17,743 nt of DNA from Darwinibacter acetoxidans_A. Its GTDB lineage: Bacteria; Bacillota; Limnochordia; Darwinibacteriales; Darwinibacteriaceae. The notes under the pieces are model-generated. The model searched no databases. It was given only the letters and a program-made list of their open reading frames with translations, and had not been told where the DNA came from. The stretch is from NCBI GenBank assembly GCA_041936745.1, contig JBHGWS010000129.1:1-17743 (forward strand), read 5' to 3'. Shown here one piece after another: positions 1-7,264 of the stretch. The translations under genes and the position numbers were made by a program. How positions within the stretch are numbered: the first letter of the stretch is position 1; each line of letters starts with the position of its first letter.

Positions 1-2
1 CT

Positions 3-704
3 GTTTTTTTACCCGGCCGAGGGCTGGCAGTTTCTTTGGCGGAGCTTTTAGATGTTGAATGCTACAGCATCTCTCACCAAGAAAATCATATCTACAGCGG
101 TATCGGCGGCGCGGGCGGCCCTACCGGCGATGAATTTTTAACAATCCACTTATCTGGGGGCACAACGGAGCTGGTCAGGGCTGAATTGGACAGGCGGGAC
201 TGGTCTTTGGATCTGGAAATTTGGGGTGAAACCTTAGATCTGCACGCGGGCCAGTTGATCGATCGCTTGGGTGTGGAGTTGGGGTTGGATTTTCCCGCCG
301 GCCCTGAATTAGAACATTTGGCCTTACAGGCTGCCACGAGTGTGCCTGTGGCAACCTATCATAAAGCAGGGCAGGTGAGTTTTTCCGGCCCCCTGACCGC
401 CCTGGAGAGGCTGATTGGTAAAGAATCCCGCCAGGTGCTTGCCTTAAGCTGTTTTGAAGCAGTTACCAGGACCCTGTTGAAATGGATCAAGTGGGCAGGC
501 AAAAAGGCCGAGACGCGCGATCTTTTAATCGTCGGGGGTGTGGCGGCAAACAGCATCATCCGCGGCCGGCTGCAGCACTCTTTGCGGGATTGGAACCTTT
601 ATTTTGCACCGGCCCGCTTAAGTACGGACAATGCCTGCGGGGCGGCCTATTATGCGGCCTTGGCCGCGGGCGCCCTTCCCTTTGGTTCTAAGTTTTCGGA
701 CTAA
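3..704 (+). CDS. TsaD/Gcp-like protein (O-sialoglycoprotein endopeptidase family paralog), 5' end cut by window edge
   Basis: The frame is open from the left edge, so about 233 C-terminal residues are visible and the true start lies outside; the TTG at 36 is internal. It belongs to the ASKHA-fold Kae1/TsaD/Gcp family. Visible family marks are an HxxxH metal-site pair (histidine codons at 75-77 and 87-89), an SGGTTELV segment, the G-T-x-D-x-x-A-G-x-x-x-D-R-L-G pattern followed by a PAGP-type motif, VGGVAAN, and TDNA near the C-terminus. True TsaD makes the tRNA t6A modification. This copy differs from the usual TsaD consensus in several places (for example GETLDLHAGQLIDRLG), so I infer a divergent paralog rather than the housekeeping enzyme. 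Position just upstream of xseA suggests a shared transcript. Family assignment is secure; function is not. Confidence 0.8.
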   Translation, partial: VFLPGRGLAVSLAELLDVECYSISHQENHIYSGIGGAGGPTGDEFLTIHLSGGTTELVRAELDRRDWSLDLEIWGETLDLHAGQLIDRLGVELGLDFPAGPELEHLALQAATSVPVATYHKAGQVSFSGPLTALERLIGKESRQVLALSCFEAVTRTLLKWIKWAGKKAETRDLLIVGGVAANSIIRGRLQHSLRDWNLYFAPARLSTDNACGAAYYAALAAGALPFGSKFSD

Positions 705-709
705 TCCAG

Positions 710-742
710 CCTCCTTTTTCATAGGTTTTTAAAAGAAGGAGG
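710..742 (+). promoter_or_regulatory. Hairpin sequestering the Shine-Dalgarno of the small membrane protein gene
   Basis: Bases 710-719 (CCTCCTTTTT) can pair with 733-742 (AAAGAAGGAGG region) to give a 10-bp stem with one G-U pair and a 13-nt loop. The 3' arm contains the whole AAGGAGG ribosome binding site (736-742) of the gene starting at 750. No T-run follows, so it is not an intrinsic terminator. The upstream gene stops at 704, close enough for a terminating ribosome to disturb the 5' arm. I infer translational coupling or another switch. Confidence 0.5.
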
Positions 743-749
743 TAAAAAG

Positions 750-920
750 ATGTGGCTTAAATTGCTGGGGGGAGCGGTGGTTGGCTTTATCGCCGGACAT
801 TTTCTGCCGCCGGGCTATCCCCTTTGGGTTATCCTGGGAGTTATAGCCGGTTATCTGTGGGAGCTTTGGGAAAGCAGGGAAAAGCGGGAAAAAGAAGAAG
901 ATCAAAGCGGGAAGAAGTAG
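750..920 (+). CDS. Small membrane protein, 56 aa, unknown function
   Basis: The ATG at 750 lies 7 nt behind a strong AGAAGGAGG site (734-742), and the frame closes with TAG at 918-920, giving 56 residues. Residues 1-37 are hydrophobic and glycine-rich, with two short probable membrane segments (about 4-19 and 25-37) separated by a PPGYP turn. The tail from residue 38 is highly charged (Glu, Lys, Arg) and probably cytoplasmic. The size and layout recall small DUF2273-like membrane proteins found near xseA/nusB loci in Firmicutes, but I cannot assign a family. It sits between the TsaD-like gene and xseA on the same strand. Its ribosome binding site lies in a hairpin. It is probably a real gene because of the strong ribosome binding site and membrane-protein composition. 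Confidence 0.7.
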   Translation: MWLKLLGGAVVGFIAGHFLPPGYPLWVILGVIAGYLWELWESREKREKEEDQSGKK

Positions 921-924
921 ATTT

Positions 925-944
925 AAGGCCGGGCCACCGGCCTT
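925..944 (+). other. GC-rich hairpin just upstream of the xseA ribosome binding site
   Basis: AAGGCCGG (925-932) and CCGGCCTT (937-944) form a perfect 8-bp stem with a 4-nt loop. It lies between the stop of the small membrane protein gene (920) and the AGGAGG of xseA (952-957). The bases after it (TGCCTTTAGG) contain only short T runs, so it is at best a weak terminator or attenuator. It could equally be an mRNA-stability element. Confidence 0.4.
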
Positions 945-967
945 TGCCTTTAGGAGGTGCGGCAGAC

Positions 968-2167
968 ATGGATCCTATTACGGTCAGCGATTTGACAGCC
1001 AAGATCAAAGAGGCGTTAGATAGCGCCGGCCTGGCAAATATAGCGGTAATCGGCGAAATCTCAAATTTCATTCACCACTCTTCCGGGCACATGTACTTTT
1101 CCCTCAAAGACGAAGCCAGCCGCATTAAAGCGGTCATGTTCCGCAGCCGCAATCAGCGCCTGAACTTTGTGCCGCAAAACGGCGACACATTAATTGCCTT
1201 TGGCTCCATCGGCGTTTATGAAGCGAGGGGCGAATATCAATTGTATGTGGAGGCGCTTTTACCGAAAGGTATCGGGGAACTGCATTTAGCTTTCGAAAAG
1301 CTAAAAAGCAGGCTGGCAGAGGAAGGCCTTTTTGCTGCGGAAAGGAAACTGCCCCTACCCTTTCTACCGGCAAAAATTGGCGTAATAACTTCGCCTACCG
1401 GTGCAGCGGTGAGAGATATCTGCCAGATTTTAAACCGCCGTTTTCCCGGCGTGGAGATTTTAATTATCCCGGCCTTGGTGCAAGGCAAAGAGGCGCCGGC
1501 AAGTATCAAAGCGGCTTTGGGCAAGGCGCAGTTAACCGGGGCGGATGTCCTTATTGTGGGCAGAGGCGGCGGCTCTTTTGAAGAACTGTCGGCTTTTAAC
1601 GATGAAGAAGTTGCCCGGGCCATTTTTGCCTCGAAAATACCGGTAATTTCCGCAGTGGGGCATGAAACTGATTTTACCATAGCGGATTTCGTGGCCGATT
1701 TAAGAGCACCTACCCCATCCGCCGCCGCGGAGCTGGCAGTACCGGTGAAAAGTGAACTAAAAGAGCAAATTTGCGGGTTAAAAGAGCGGCTGGCCGCGAT
1801 ACTTGAGCGAAAAATTAAAGCGGAGCGCAGGCATCTCGGGCAGCTTGCGGCAAGCGCGGGCTTAAAACGGCCGCAGGATGGCATCAGGCAGCTGAGGCAG
1901 AGGGTTGATGAATTGTGGACAGGCCTGGCGGCACGTTACCGCTATGACCTGGCTGTGAAAAACGCCGGGTTAAGTGCAGCCGCGGCAAAACTGGAAACCT
2001 TAAGCCCCTTAAAGACTTTGGGCCGGGGCTATGCCATCTGCCAAGATGAAAAAGGTGCCATTATCCGCAGTGCCAAAGAGGTCCCTTTGGGGGGAGATGT
2101 CATTGTTCAGCTGCATGTGGGAAGGTTGTTCTGCCAAGTAAAAAAGAGGGAGGCAGAAGATGGTTGA
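968..2167 (+). CDS. xseA: Exodeoxyribonuclease VII large subunit
   Basis: XseA is the catalytic subunit of exonuclease VII, which degrades single-stranded DNA to oligonucleotides in the cytoplasm with several XseB subunits. I chose the ATG at 968 (399 aa), 10 nt behind AGGAGG (952-957), because homology begins there with an MDPITVSDLTAKIK-type start; the frame stays open upstream to 824 but that segment overlaps the small membrane protein gene. The N-terminal OB-fold covers about residues 1-95. The catalytic core carries ITSPTGAAVRD (140-150), GRGGGSFEEL (198-207) and GHETDFTIADFVADLRAPTP (231-250). A coiled-coil-rich C-terminal part follows, ending in the LGRGYAI motif. The length of about 400 aa is usual for clostridial members. 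The stop overlaps the xseB start by 8 nt. Confidence 0.96.
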   Translation: MDPITVSDLTAKIKEALDSAGLANIAVIGEISNFIHHSSGHMYFSLKDEASRIKAVMFRSRNQRLNFVPQNGDTLIAFGSIGVYEARGEYQLYVEALLPKGIGELHLAFEKLKSRLAEEGLFAAERKLPLPFLPAKIGVITSPTGAAVRDICQILNRRFPGVEILIIPALVQGKEAPASIKAALGKAQLTGADVLIVGRGGGSFEELSAFNDEEVARAIFASKIPVISAVGHETDFTIADFVADLRAPTPSAAAELAVPVKSELKEQICGLKERLAAILERKIKAERRHLGQLAASAGLKRPQDGIRQLRQRVDELWTGLAARYRYDLAVKNAGLSAAAAKLETLSPLKTLGRGYAICQDEKGAIIRSAKEVPLGGDVIVQLHVGRLFCQVKKREAEDG

Positions 2168-2387
2168 TTTAAAATTTGAGCAGGCTCTGGCGCGTTTAGA
2201 AGAGATTGTTCGCCTTTTGGAAAAAGGCGAGGCTACTTTAGAAGAGTCTTTAAAGCTTTTTGAAGAAGGCGTGAAACTGGCCCGCCACTGCAGTAAAAAG
2301 TTAGATGAGGCGGAAGGAAAAATTAAGATTCTCAGCGGAGAAGAGGGCCAGATCAAGGCAGAGGCATTCGAGGTGAATGATCAGTGA
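2160..2387 (+). CDS. xseB: Exodeoxyribonuclease VII small subunit
   Basis: This 75-residue protein matches XseB, the small helical subunit that binds the XseA coiled-coil region to form exonuclease VII. It has the family pattern FEQALARLEEIVRLLEKGE, then LEESLKLFEEGVKLARHC, then KKLDEAEGKI. The ATG at 2160 lies 8 nt inside xseA, with an AGAGGGAGG-like ribosome binding site within the xseA end, so translation is probably coupled. Its own stop overlaps the ispA start by 4 nt. The order xseA-xseB-ispA is common in bacteria. Confidence 0.95.
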   Translation: MVDLKFEQALARLEEIVRLLEKGEATLEESLKLFEEGVKLARHCSKKLDEAEGKIKILSGEEGQIKAEAFEVNDQ

Positions 2388-3268
2388 ACTTATCCTGGCG
2401 GGAAGAATTGAGCGAAATTGAAAAGATTTTAGAGCGGACACTGCCCCCGGCAAAAAAATACCCCGCCGTGCTGCACGAAGCCATGCGCTATTCCACTTTG
2501 GGCGGCGGCAAGAGGCTGCGGGCGCTTTTAATCCGCGGTGCCTGCCGGGCAGTGGGCGGGAATGTGGAGAAGACCGGGGGTTTTCTGGCTGCTTTGGAGA
2601 TGATTCATGCCTATTCTTTAATCCACGATGATCTGCCCTGTATGGATGACGATGATCTGCGGCGGGGCAAACCGGCAAACCACAAAGTTTATGGCGAGGC
2701 AGTGGCCGTTTTGGCCGGCGATGGGTTATTAACCGATGCCTTTTTTGAATTAGCGCAGCTGCCGCAAAAATACGGAGTAGAGGAAAAAACGGCGCTGCGG
2801 CTCGTGTTTGAAATAGCCAAAAACGCCGGTTCCCGGGGGATGGTCGGCGGCCAAGCGGTAGATATCATCTCAGAAGGGCGGGAAATAGATCAAGCCACAC
2901 TCGATTATATCCACAGGCATAAAACGGGGGCCTTAATTAAAGCCGCTCTGCGCGGCGGCGCTATTTTAGGCGGTGCCTCAAACGATGAACTTGAGGCAAT
3001 TACCGACTATGCGGAAAACTTCGGCTTGGCCTTCCAGATCACCGATGATATCCTCGATGAGGTGGGCGATTCCGCATCTTTAGGCAAAGAAACGGGGGCG
3101 GACAAGCGTCGAGCCAAACAGACGTTTCCCAAACTTTACGGCTTGGAAAAGTCCCGGGAAATAGTGGATTCTTGTATTAAGAAGTGCCGGTCTGCTTTAG
3201 AGGGGCTGTCCGGTGATATTCAACTACTGCAGGATTTGGCTGCTTTTATTGGGGGGAGAGATCATTAA
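2384..3268 (+). CDS. ispA: Farnesyl diphosphate synthase (trans-prenyltransferase)
   Basis: IspA condenses isopentenyl diphosphate with dimethylallyl and geranyl diphosphate to farnesyl diphosphate, the precursor for undecaprenyl and quinone side chains. The protein has 294 residues, normal for the family. Visible motifs are GGKR (41-44), the first aspartate-rich motif HDDLPCMDDDDLRRG (81-95) and the second DDILD (221-225); the residues just before the first motif (HAYSLI) match short-chain bacterial FPP synthases. The start is the GTG at 2384 behind GAGGTGA (2370-2376), overlapping the xseB stop by 4 nt. Downstream are the OLE RNA and then dxs, which makes the first committed metabolite of the same pathway. 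Chain length (C15 rather than C20) is inferred from sequence similarity. Confidence 0.95.
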   Translation: MNLSWREELSEIEKILERTLPPAKKYPAVLHEAMRYSTLGGGKRLRALLIRGACRAVGGNVEKTGGFLAALEMIHAYSLIHDDLPCMDDDDLRRGKPANHKVYGEAVAVLAGDGLLTDAFFELAQLPQKYGVEEKTALRLVFEIAKNAGSRGMVGGQAVDIISEGREIDQATLDYIHRHKTGALIKAALRGGAILGGASNDELEAITDYAENFGLAFQITDDILDEVGDSASLGKETGADKRRAKQTFPKLYGLEKSREIVDSCIKKCRSALEGLSGDIQLLQDLAAFIGGRDH

Positions 3269-3270
3269 AA

Positions 3271-3285
3271 GGCGCCTAAGGCGCT
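3271..3285 (+). other. Small GC hairpin after the ispA stop
   Basis: GGCGCC (3271-3276), TAA, GGCGCT (3280-3285) form a 6-bp stem including one G-U pair with a 3-nt loop, 2 nt after the ispA stop. The following bases (GATTTCCCC) give no proper T-run, so it would be a poor intrinsic terminator. It lies just before the OLE promoter and may partly separate the xseA-xseB-ispA message from it. Confidence 0.35.
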
Positions 3286-3308
3286 GATTTCCCCGCTCGT
3301 TTTCTTAC

Positions 3309-3338
3309 TTGCACTAATTTTAAGCCTTATGATATAAT
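3309..3338 (+). promoter_or_regulatory. Sigma-A-type promoter for the OLE RNA
   Basis: TTGCAC at 3309-3314 and a perfect TATAAT at 3333-3338 are separated by 18 bp. The expected start, about 7 nt downstream (near 3345-3346), falls just before the 5' arm of the helix that closes the OLE RNA (3352-3363). This gives the RNA, and probably the genes after it, a promoter independent of read-through from ispA. Confidence 0.75.
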
Positions 3339-3351
3339 AAAAGCAATCTAC

Positions 3352-3983
3352 GGGTGGATGGCGCAGTATTCTAGTCGCCAATCTCGTTTTTTAAAACGGG
3401 CCTAAAAATCCGTTAAGGGCATATCGATGAAGTCTTTGGTGGTGGCTTGCGACGCCCAGTCGGGGGCTGCTGCTGGGGGTTAAGGGAGGCGGGCGATCTG
3501 CAAGGGCATGTAGGCGTTGACCCTCCTCCCACGGAGACCCACGACTGCGGAAAAACGAAAAACGGGCTTCTGCGGCTTGGGATTAAACCTGCACGCGGCA
3601 CAAATCCAGAGCTAAGATGCAGTACATGGTGTTGGGTGCAGTGTAGCCTGTCTTGAGTGGTGTTTGGGGGATTAAGGTGCATTGTAGGGTTTTCCTGGCC
3701 AGAAGATCCTACGGGCTGCTAGAGCGGGCCCTTTTGAAACCTTCACTGCAAAAGAGACTAGGAAACGCAGATTGGTGTTGAGGAAAACTCCTAGGCTGTT
3801 TCTTTCATAGATGGCAGAATGGGGATTACGGTGTGGTCTGAGTGGTAATCCAGCCTCGGCTCTGGTGACAAGCGAAAAGGCCGGAAAGGGGAAACCGCCA
3901 ACCGCGGTGACGGGTTGGAAGGCCTTTGGGAAAACCTGCTGGACCTAAGCCACAATCTTTACTCATTTTGCCGCCATCCATTC
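3352..3983 (+). ncRNA. ole: OLE RNA (Ornate, Large, Extremophilic), about 630 nt
   Basis: No credible gene lies in the 736 nt between ispA and the next start, but the stretch is rich in paired segments. Bases 3352-3363 pair with 3972-3983 in a 12-bp helix (two G-U pairs) that closes the whole element. Internal helices include 3383-3389/3394-3400, 3484-3489/3525-3530, 3823-3829/3845-3851 and nested 3876-3882/3921-3927 with 3898-3903/3913-3918. Known OLE RNAs are about 610 nt, occur in extremophilic and anaerobic Firmicutes, lie inside isoprenoid/DNA-repair gene clusters, and directly precede the gene for the membrane protein OapA. All these match here. In Bacillus halodurans the RNA forms a membrane ribonucleoprotein tied to tolerance of short-chain alcohols and cold. 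The ends are set by the closing helix, so the true transcript may differ by some bases. No terminator separates it from oapA, so the 3' end is probably made by processing. Confidence 0.92.
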
Positions 3984-4004
3984 TGATTATTTTAAGGAGA
4001 TAAA

Positions 4005-4571
4005 ATGCAGAGACGTTGGAAAGCGATACTTACTTTAACACTGACTACTTTCATCCTGTCCATTGTACTTAACCTAGGTAGTAACAGCCTGTTGTCGCTT
4101 TTGCCGTTGACCTTAAGCGTGGTGTTACTATCTTTCATTATTTTAGTCGGTGTGTTGTTCGACATTATCGGGGTGGCCGTTACCGCAGGTGATGAGGCAC
4201 CTTTCCACGCGATGGCATCAAATCGCTTGAAAGGCGCCAAACAAGCGATCTGGTTGGTGCGCAATGCAGATGGGGTATCCACCTTCTGCAATGACTTAAT
4301 AGGAGATGTAGCTGGAACTTTAAGTGGAGCCATTGGCATCGCCATAGTTTTTCAGCTGCAGCTTTTTTCTTTCGGCTTAGGTGAAACCTTACTCAGCACC
4401 GTCGTGGTAGCTTTAATTGCAGCTTTTACGGTTGGTGGAAAGTCTTTGGGCAAAGGCTTTGCCATTTCCAATTCTACAACAATCCTATTTGCGGTGGGCC
4501 GGGTACTTTATTCTTTGGAACGGCTGGGCTTAAAACTTGAGTCCACCGCCAATAAAATTAAGAAGAGGTAG
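4005..4571 (+). CDS. oapA: OapA, OLE-associated membrane protein A
   Basis: This 188-residue protein has a basic start (QRRWK), hydrophobic segments at about 6-24, 30-57, 101-122 and 126-147, a polar middle part (61-100), and a strongly basic C-terminus (KIKKR). This fits OapA, a four-helix membrane protein, as I recall related to DUF21 transporter-type domains, that binds OLE RNA and holds it at the membrane. The segment DIIGVAVTAGDEAPFHAM (53-70) carries the most family-like polar motif within the membrane region. The ATG at 4005 lies 4 nt behind AAGGAGA (3994-4000), and the RNA closing helix ends 21 nt before the start. It is followed 5 nt later by dxs. The assignment rests on topology and its position directly after the OLE RNA, which is the diagnostic arrangement. 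Confidence 0.88.
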   Translation: MQRRWKAILTLTLTTFILSIVLNLGSNSLLSLLPLTLSVVLLSFIILVGVLFDIIGVAVTAGDEAPFHAMASNRLKGAKQAIWLVRNADGVSTFCNDLIGDVAGTLSGAIGIAIVFQLQLFSFGLGETLLSTVVVALIAAFTVGGKSLGKGFAISNSTTILFAVGRVLYSLERLGLKLESTANKIKKR

Positions 4572-4576
4572 GAATA

Positions 4577-6448
4577 ATGAAGGAAACGCTGTTAGAGAGG
4601 ATTAACTCCCCGGAAGATTTAAAAAAACTGGCTGCAGATGAACTGACGGCCCTGGCCGCGGAAGTGAGGGCTAAAATAATTTCAACGGTGGAAGCTAACG
4701 GCGGGCATTTGGGCCCAAACTTGGGCGTTGTCGAATTGACCTTGGCGCTGCACTCGGTGCTGGAAAGCCCTAAAGATCGCATTATCTGGGACGTAGGGCA
4801 CCAATGCTACACGCATAAGTTAATCACGGGGCGTTTGGAAAACTTCCACACGCTTAGGCAGTGGGGGGGTATTTCCGGCTTTCCTGCTTTAAAGGAAAGC
4901 GAGCACGACCACTTTGGTGTGGGCCACAGTTCCACTTCTATTTCTGCCGCGGCGGGCATGGTTATCGCCAGGGATCTTTTAGGGGAAGACTATAATGTGG
5001 TAGCGGTAATCGGCGATGGTGCCTTAACAGGCGGCATGGCCTTTGAGGCGCTGAATCACATCGGTTCTTTAGGCAAGGACCTTATTGTAATCTTGAACGA
5101 TAACGAAATGTCAATTACCAGTAACGTGGGCGCACTCAGCGATTATTTGAGCAGGGTCCGCTCAGATACCACTTTGTACCGGGCCCGGGAAGACTTAATG
5201 GCTTTAATCCGCCGGATTCCGGCCATCGGCGGTACTTTAACTAAATTGACCAATACATTTAAGCGCGCTTTAAAAAGCATGCTGCCGGGCCAGCTTTTCG
5301 AAGAACTTGGTTTTGCCTATTTTGGGCCGTTTGACGGCCACAATATACATAAAATGCAGAAGGCCATCCAGGCAGGGATCAGCCGGGGCGGGCCGGTTTT
5401 AATTCACGCCTATACGCAAAAAGGGCGCGGGCATGCTTCAGCTGAGCAAAACCCCGCACAGTACCACGGAGTAGGGCCGCTTAATTCCAAACCGAAAAAG
5501 GAAATTTCCTTCAGCCAGGTTTTCGGCGATACGTTGGTCAGCTTAGGAGAAAACCACCCTGAGATAGTGGCTATAACCGCGGCAATGCGTGATGGGACAG
5601 GCCTGGGGAAGTTTGCCGAAAAATTTCCCACCAGGTTTTTTGATGTGGGAATTGCCGAGCAGCATGCCTTAACGCTGGCCGCGGGGATGGCGAAAGAAGG
5701 CCTTAGGCCTTTTGTCGCCCTTTATTCCACGTTTTTGCAGCGCGGTTACGATCAGGTAATCCACGATATTGCCCTGCAAAAACTGCCTGTAGTAATCGGC
5801 ATCGATCGGGCCGGCGTGGTAGGGGATGACGGGCCGACGCACCACGGGGTTTTTGATATTAGTTTTTTAAGAGCGATACCGGGCTTGACAATTTTGGCGC
5901 CCAAAGATGGCAGCGATCTTTGTGCTATGCTGAATTGGGCACTCAGGCAAAACTCACCGGTAGCCATTCGCTACCCGCGGGGTGTCACTACTGCTTGTTT
6001 TGGGCGAGAAGAAATTCCCCGGCAGGATAATGTTTCTGCAGTCTTGGAAAAAGAGGGAGCTGATTGTGTAATCCTAGCAGTGGGCCAGATGGTGGAACAA
6101 TCCCTTGCCGCGGCTGAGCTTTTGGCGCCGGAAATTGACTGCGCCGTCGTTAACGTCCGCTCTCTGAAGCCTTTGGACCAAAAGCTTATTCTCAAACTGG
6201 CGCAGACGGTGGATGTTGTAGTTACCGTAGAAGATCATGTTTTGGCGGGAGGGTTTGGCACAAGTGTTCTCGAACTGCTTAACCGCAGGGTTGCTGTGCC
6301 GGTGGAACGGCTCGGCTATCCCGATGAATTTATACCGCACGGTAGTATCGCTAAGATCCAAGAGCACTACGGCTTAACCGCCCGGGGCATAGCTGAAAGG
6401 GTGCGCGCCCTAATTTTGAGCCGCCCGCGGGCAGTGGGGAGGGAGTAG
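4577..6448 (+). CDS. dxs: 1-deoxy-D-xylulose-5-phosphate synthase
   Basis: Dxs joins pyruvate and glyceraldehyde-3-phosphate using thiamine diphosphate, the first step of the MEP isoprenoid pathway. The 623-residue protein is full length. It shows HLGPNLGVVELT (44-55), the thiamine diphosphate motif starting GDGALTGGMAFEALN (146-160) with its Asn at 176 in NDNEMSIT, the VGIAEQHALTLAAG segment with the catalytic Glu, DDGPTHHGVFD, and IRYPRG. The transketolase domains follow the normal order (N-terminal, pyrimidine-binding, C-terminal). The ATG at 4577 is preceded by an AGAGGTAGGA stretch. Together with ispA on the other side of the OLE RNA, it brackets that RNA with two isoprenoid genes. The gap to tlyA is 3 nt. 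Confidence 0.97.
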   Translation: MKETLLERINSPEDLKKLAADELTALAAEVRAKIISTVEANGGHLGPNLGVVELTLALHSVLESPKDRIIWDVGHQCYTHKLITGRLENFHTLRQWGGISGFPALKESEHDHFGVGHSSTSISAAAGMVIARDLLGEDYNVVAVIGDGALTGGMAFEALNHIGSLGKDLIVILNDNEMSITSNVGALSDYLSRVRSDTTLYRAREDLMALIRRIPAIGGTLTKLTNTFKRALKSMLPGQLFEELGFAYFGPFDGHNIHKMQKAIQAGISRGGPVLIHAYTQKGRGHASAEQNPAQYHGVGPLNSKPKKEISFSQVFGDTLVSLGENHPEIVAITAAMRDGTGLGKFAEKFPTRFFDVGIAEQHALTLAAGMAKEGLRPFVALYSTFLQRGYDQVIHDIALQKLPVVIGIDRAGVVGDDGPTHHGVFDISFLRAIPGLTILAPKDGSDLCAMLNWALRQNSPVAIRYPRGVTTACFGREEIPRQDNVSAVLEKEGADCVILAVGQMVEQSLAAAELLAPEIDCAVVNVRSLKPLDQKLILKLAQTVDVVVTVEDHVLAGGFGTSVLELLNRRVAVPVERLGYPDEFIPHGSIAKIQEHYGLTARGIAERVRALILSRPRAVGRE

Positions 6449-6451
6449 TCT

Positions 6452-7252
6452 TTGAGGCGTTTGGACCTCCTTTTAGTGCGGCGGGGGATTTTCCCCTCCC
6501 GCAGCCGGGCCAAAGAGGCAATCTTGCAGGGACAAGTTTTAGTTGACGGCAGAGCTGTTAAAAAACCGGGCAGGGCCGTGCCGGCGGAGGCAGGCATTGA
6601 AATAAAGGGGCAAATTCCGCCCTATCCCGGCCGAGGCGGCCTCAAACTGGCAGGTGCCTTAGAAAAATTTAGTATAGATGTGGCGGGCTTGACCGCCATC
6701 GATGTGGGAGCTTCGACGGGAGGCTTTACTTCCTGCCTCCTCCAGAATGGGGCTAAGCTCGTTTACGCAGTTGATGTAGGCCGCGGCCAACTGGTGCAAG
6801 GCTTAAGAGATGATCCCCGGGTAGTCGTGATGGAAGGGGTAAACATTAGATATCTGCGTCCCAAAGATCTGCCTGCAAAGGCGGATTTGGCCGTGATCGA
6901 TGTTTCCTTCATTTCACTGACAAAGGTGGTTCCTGCAGTGGAAAAGCTGCTGACGGCCGAGGGCTTGGTCGTTGCTTTGGTTAAACCCCAATTTGAAACG
7001 GAAGGCCGGGGTTTAAACAAACACGGTGTGGTTTGGGAGCAAGAGACGCATCTAAAATACATCCCCCCTTTAATTGAGAGCCTGCAGAAGCGTGCCTTGG
7101 CTTTGCAGGGTTTTGCTTATTCTCCGCTTACGGGCAGTGCGGGCAATATAGAATATTTAGCTTACTTCCAAAAAAACACGGCCCGTCCTGTTCACAACAA
7201 GCTGGTTGAAGAAGTGATCAAGAAGGCTTGGGGGTTTCACCGGGGGCAGTAA
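6452..7252 (+). CDS. tlyA: TlyA family 2'-O-ribose rRNA methyltransferase
   Basis: TlyA proteins have an S4 RNA-binding domain followed by an FtsJ/RrmJ-type methyltransferase, and methylate the 2'-OH of cytidine in 23S rRNA (C1920) and, in the longer type, 16S rRNA (C1409). Here the S4 domain is at about residues 2-60 (RLDLLLVRRGIFPSRSRAKE), followed by RGGLKL (61-66), the SAM-binding DVGASTGGFT (84-93), IDVSFISL (149-156) and VKPQFE (177-182). Lys65, Asp150 and Lys178 are the likely K-D-K catalytic set. The 266-aa length with a complete S4 start suggests the dual-site type, but that is inference. The start is a TTG at 6452 behind GGGAGGGAG, 3 nt after dxs. The dxs-tlyA-nadK-argR-recN order is a standard Firmicute block. 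Confidence 0.93.
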   Translation: MRRLDLLLVRRGIFPSRSRAKEAILQGQVLVDGRAVKKPGRAVPAEAGIEIKGQIPPYPGRGGLKLAGALEKFSIDVAGLTAIDVGASTGGFTSCLLQNGAKLVYAVDVGRGQLVQGLRDDPRVVVMEGVNIRYLRPKDLPAKADLAVIDVSFISLTKVVPAVEKLLTAEGLVVALVKPQFETEGRGLNKHGVVWEQETHLKYIPPLIESLQKRALALQGFAYSPLTGSAGNIEYLAYFQKNTARPVHNKLVEEVIKKAWGFHRGQ

Positions 7253-7264
7253 AGGAGACTTGCG

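Noticed and set aside
824..967. Longer xseA start at 824 adding 48 residues
   Set aside because: The extra part overlaps the small membrane protein gene in another frame, shows no XseA similarity, and the ATG at 968 has a strong ribosome binding site and the expected N-terminus.
1237..1884. Minus-strand frame of 215 aa opposite xseA
   Set aside because: It is a low-complexity Ser/Ala/Lys-rich shadow of the well-supported xseA gene.
3413..3682. Reading frames of 89 aa (minus) and 69 aa (plus, 3447-3656) inside the ispA-oapA gap
   Set aside because: They lack ribosome binding sites and recognisable protein character, and lie wholly within the OLE RNA, whose structure explains the sequence.
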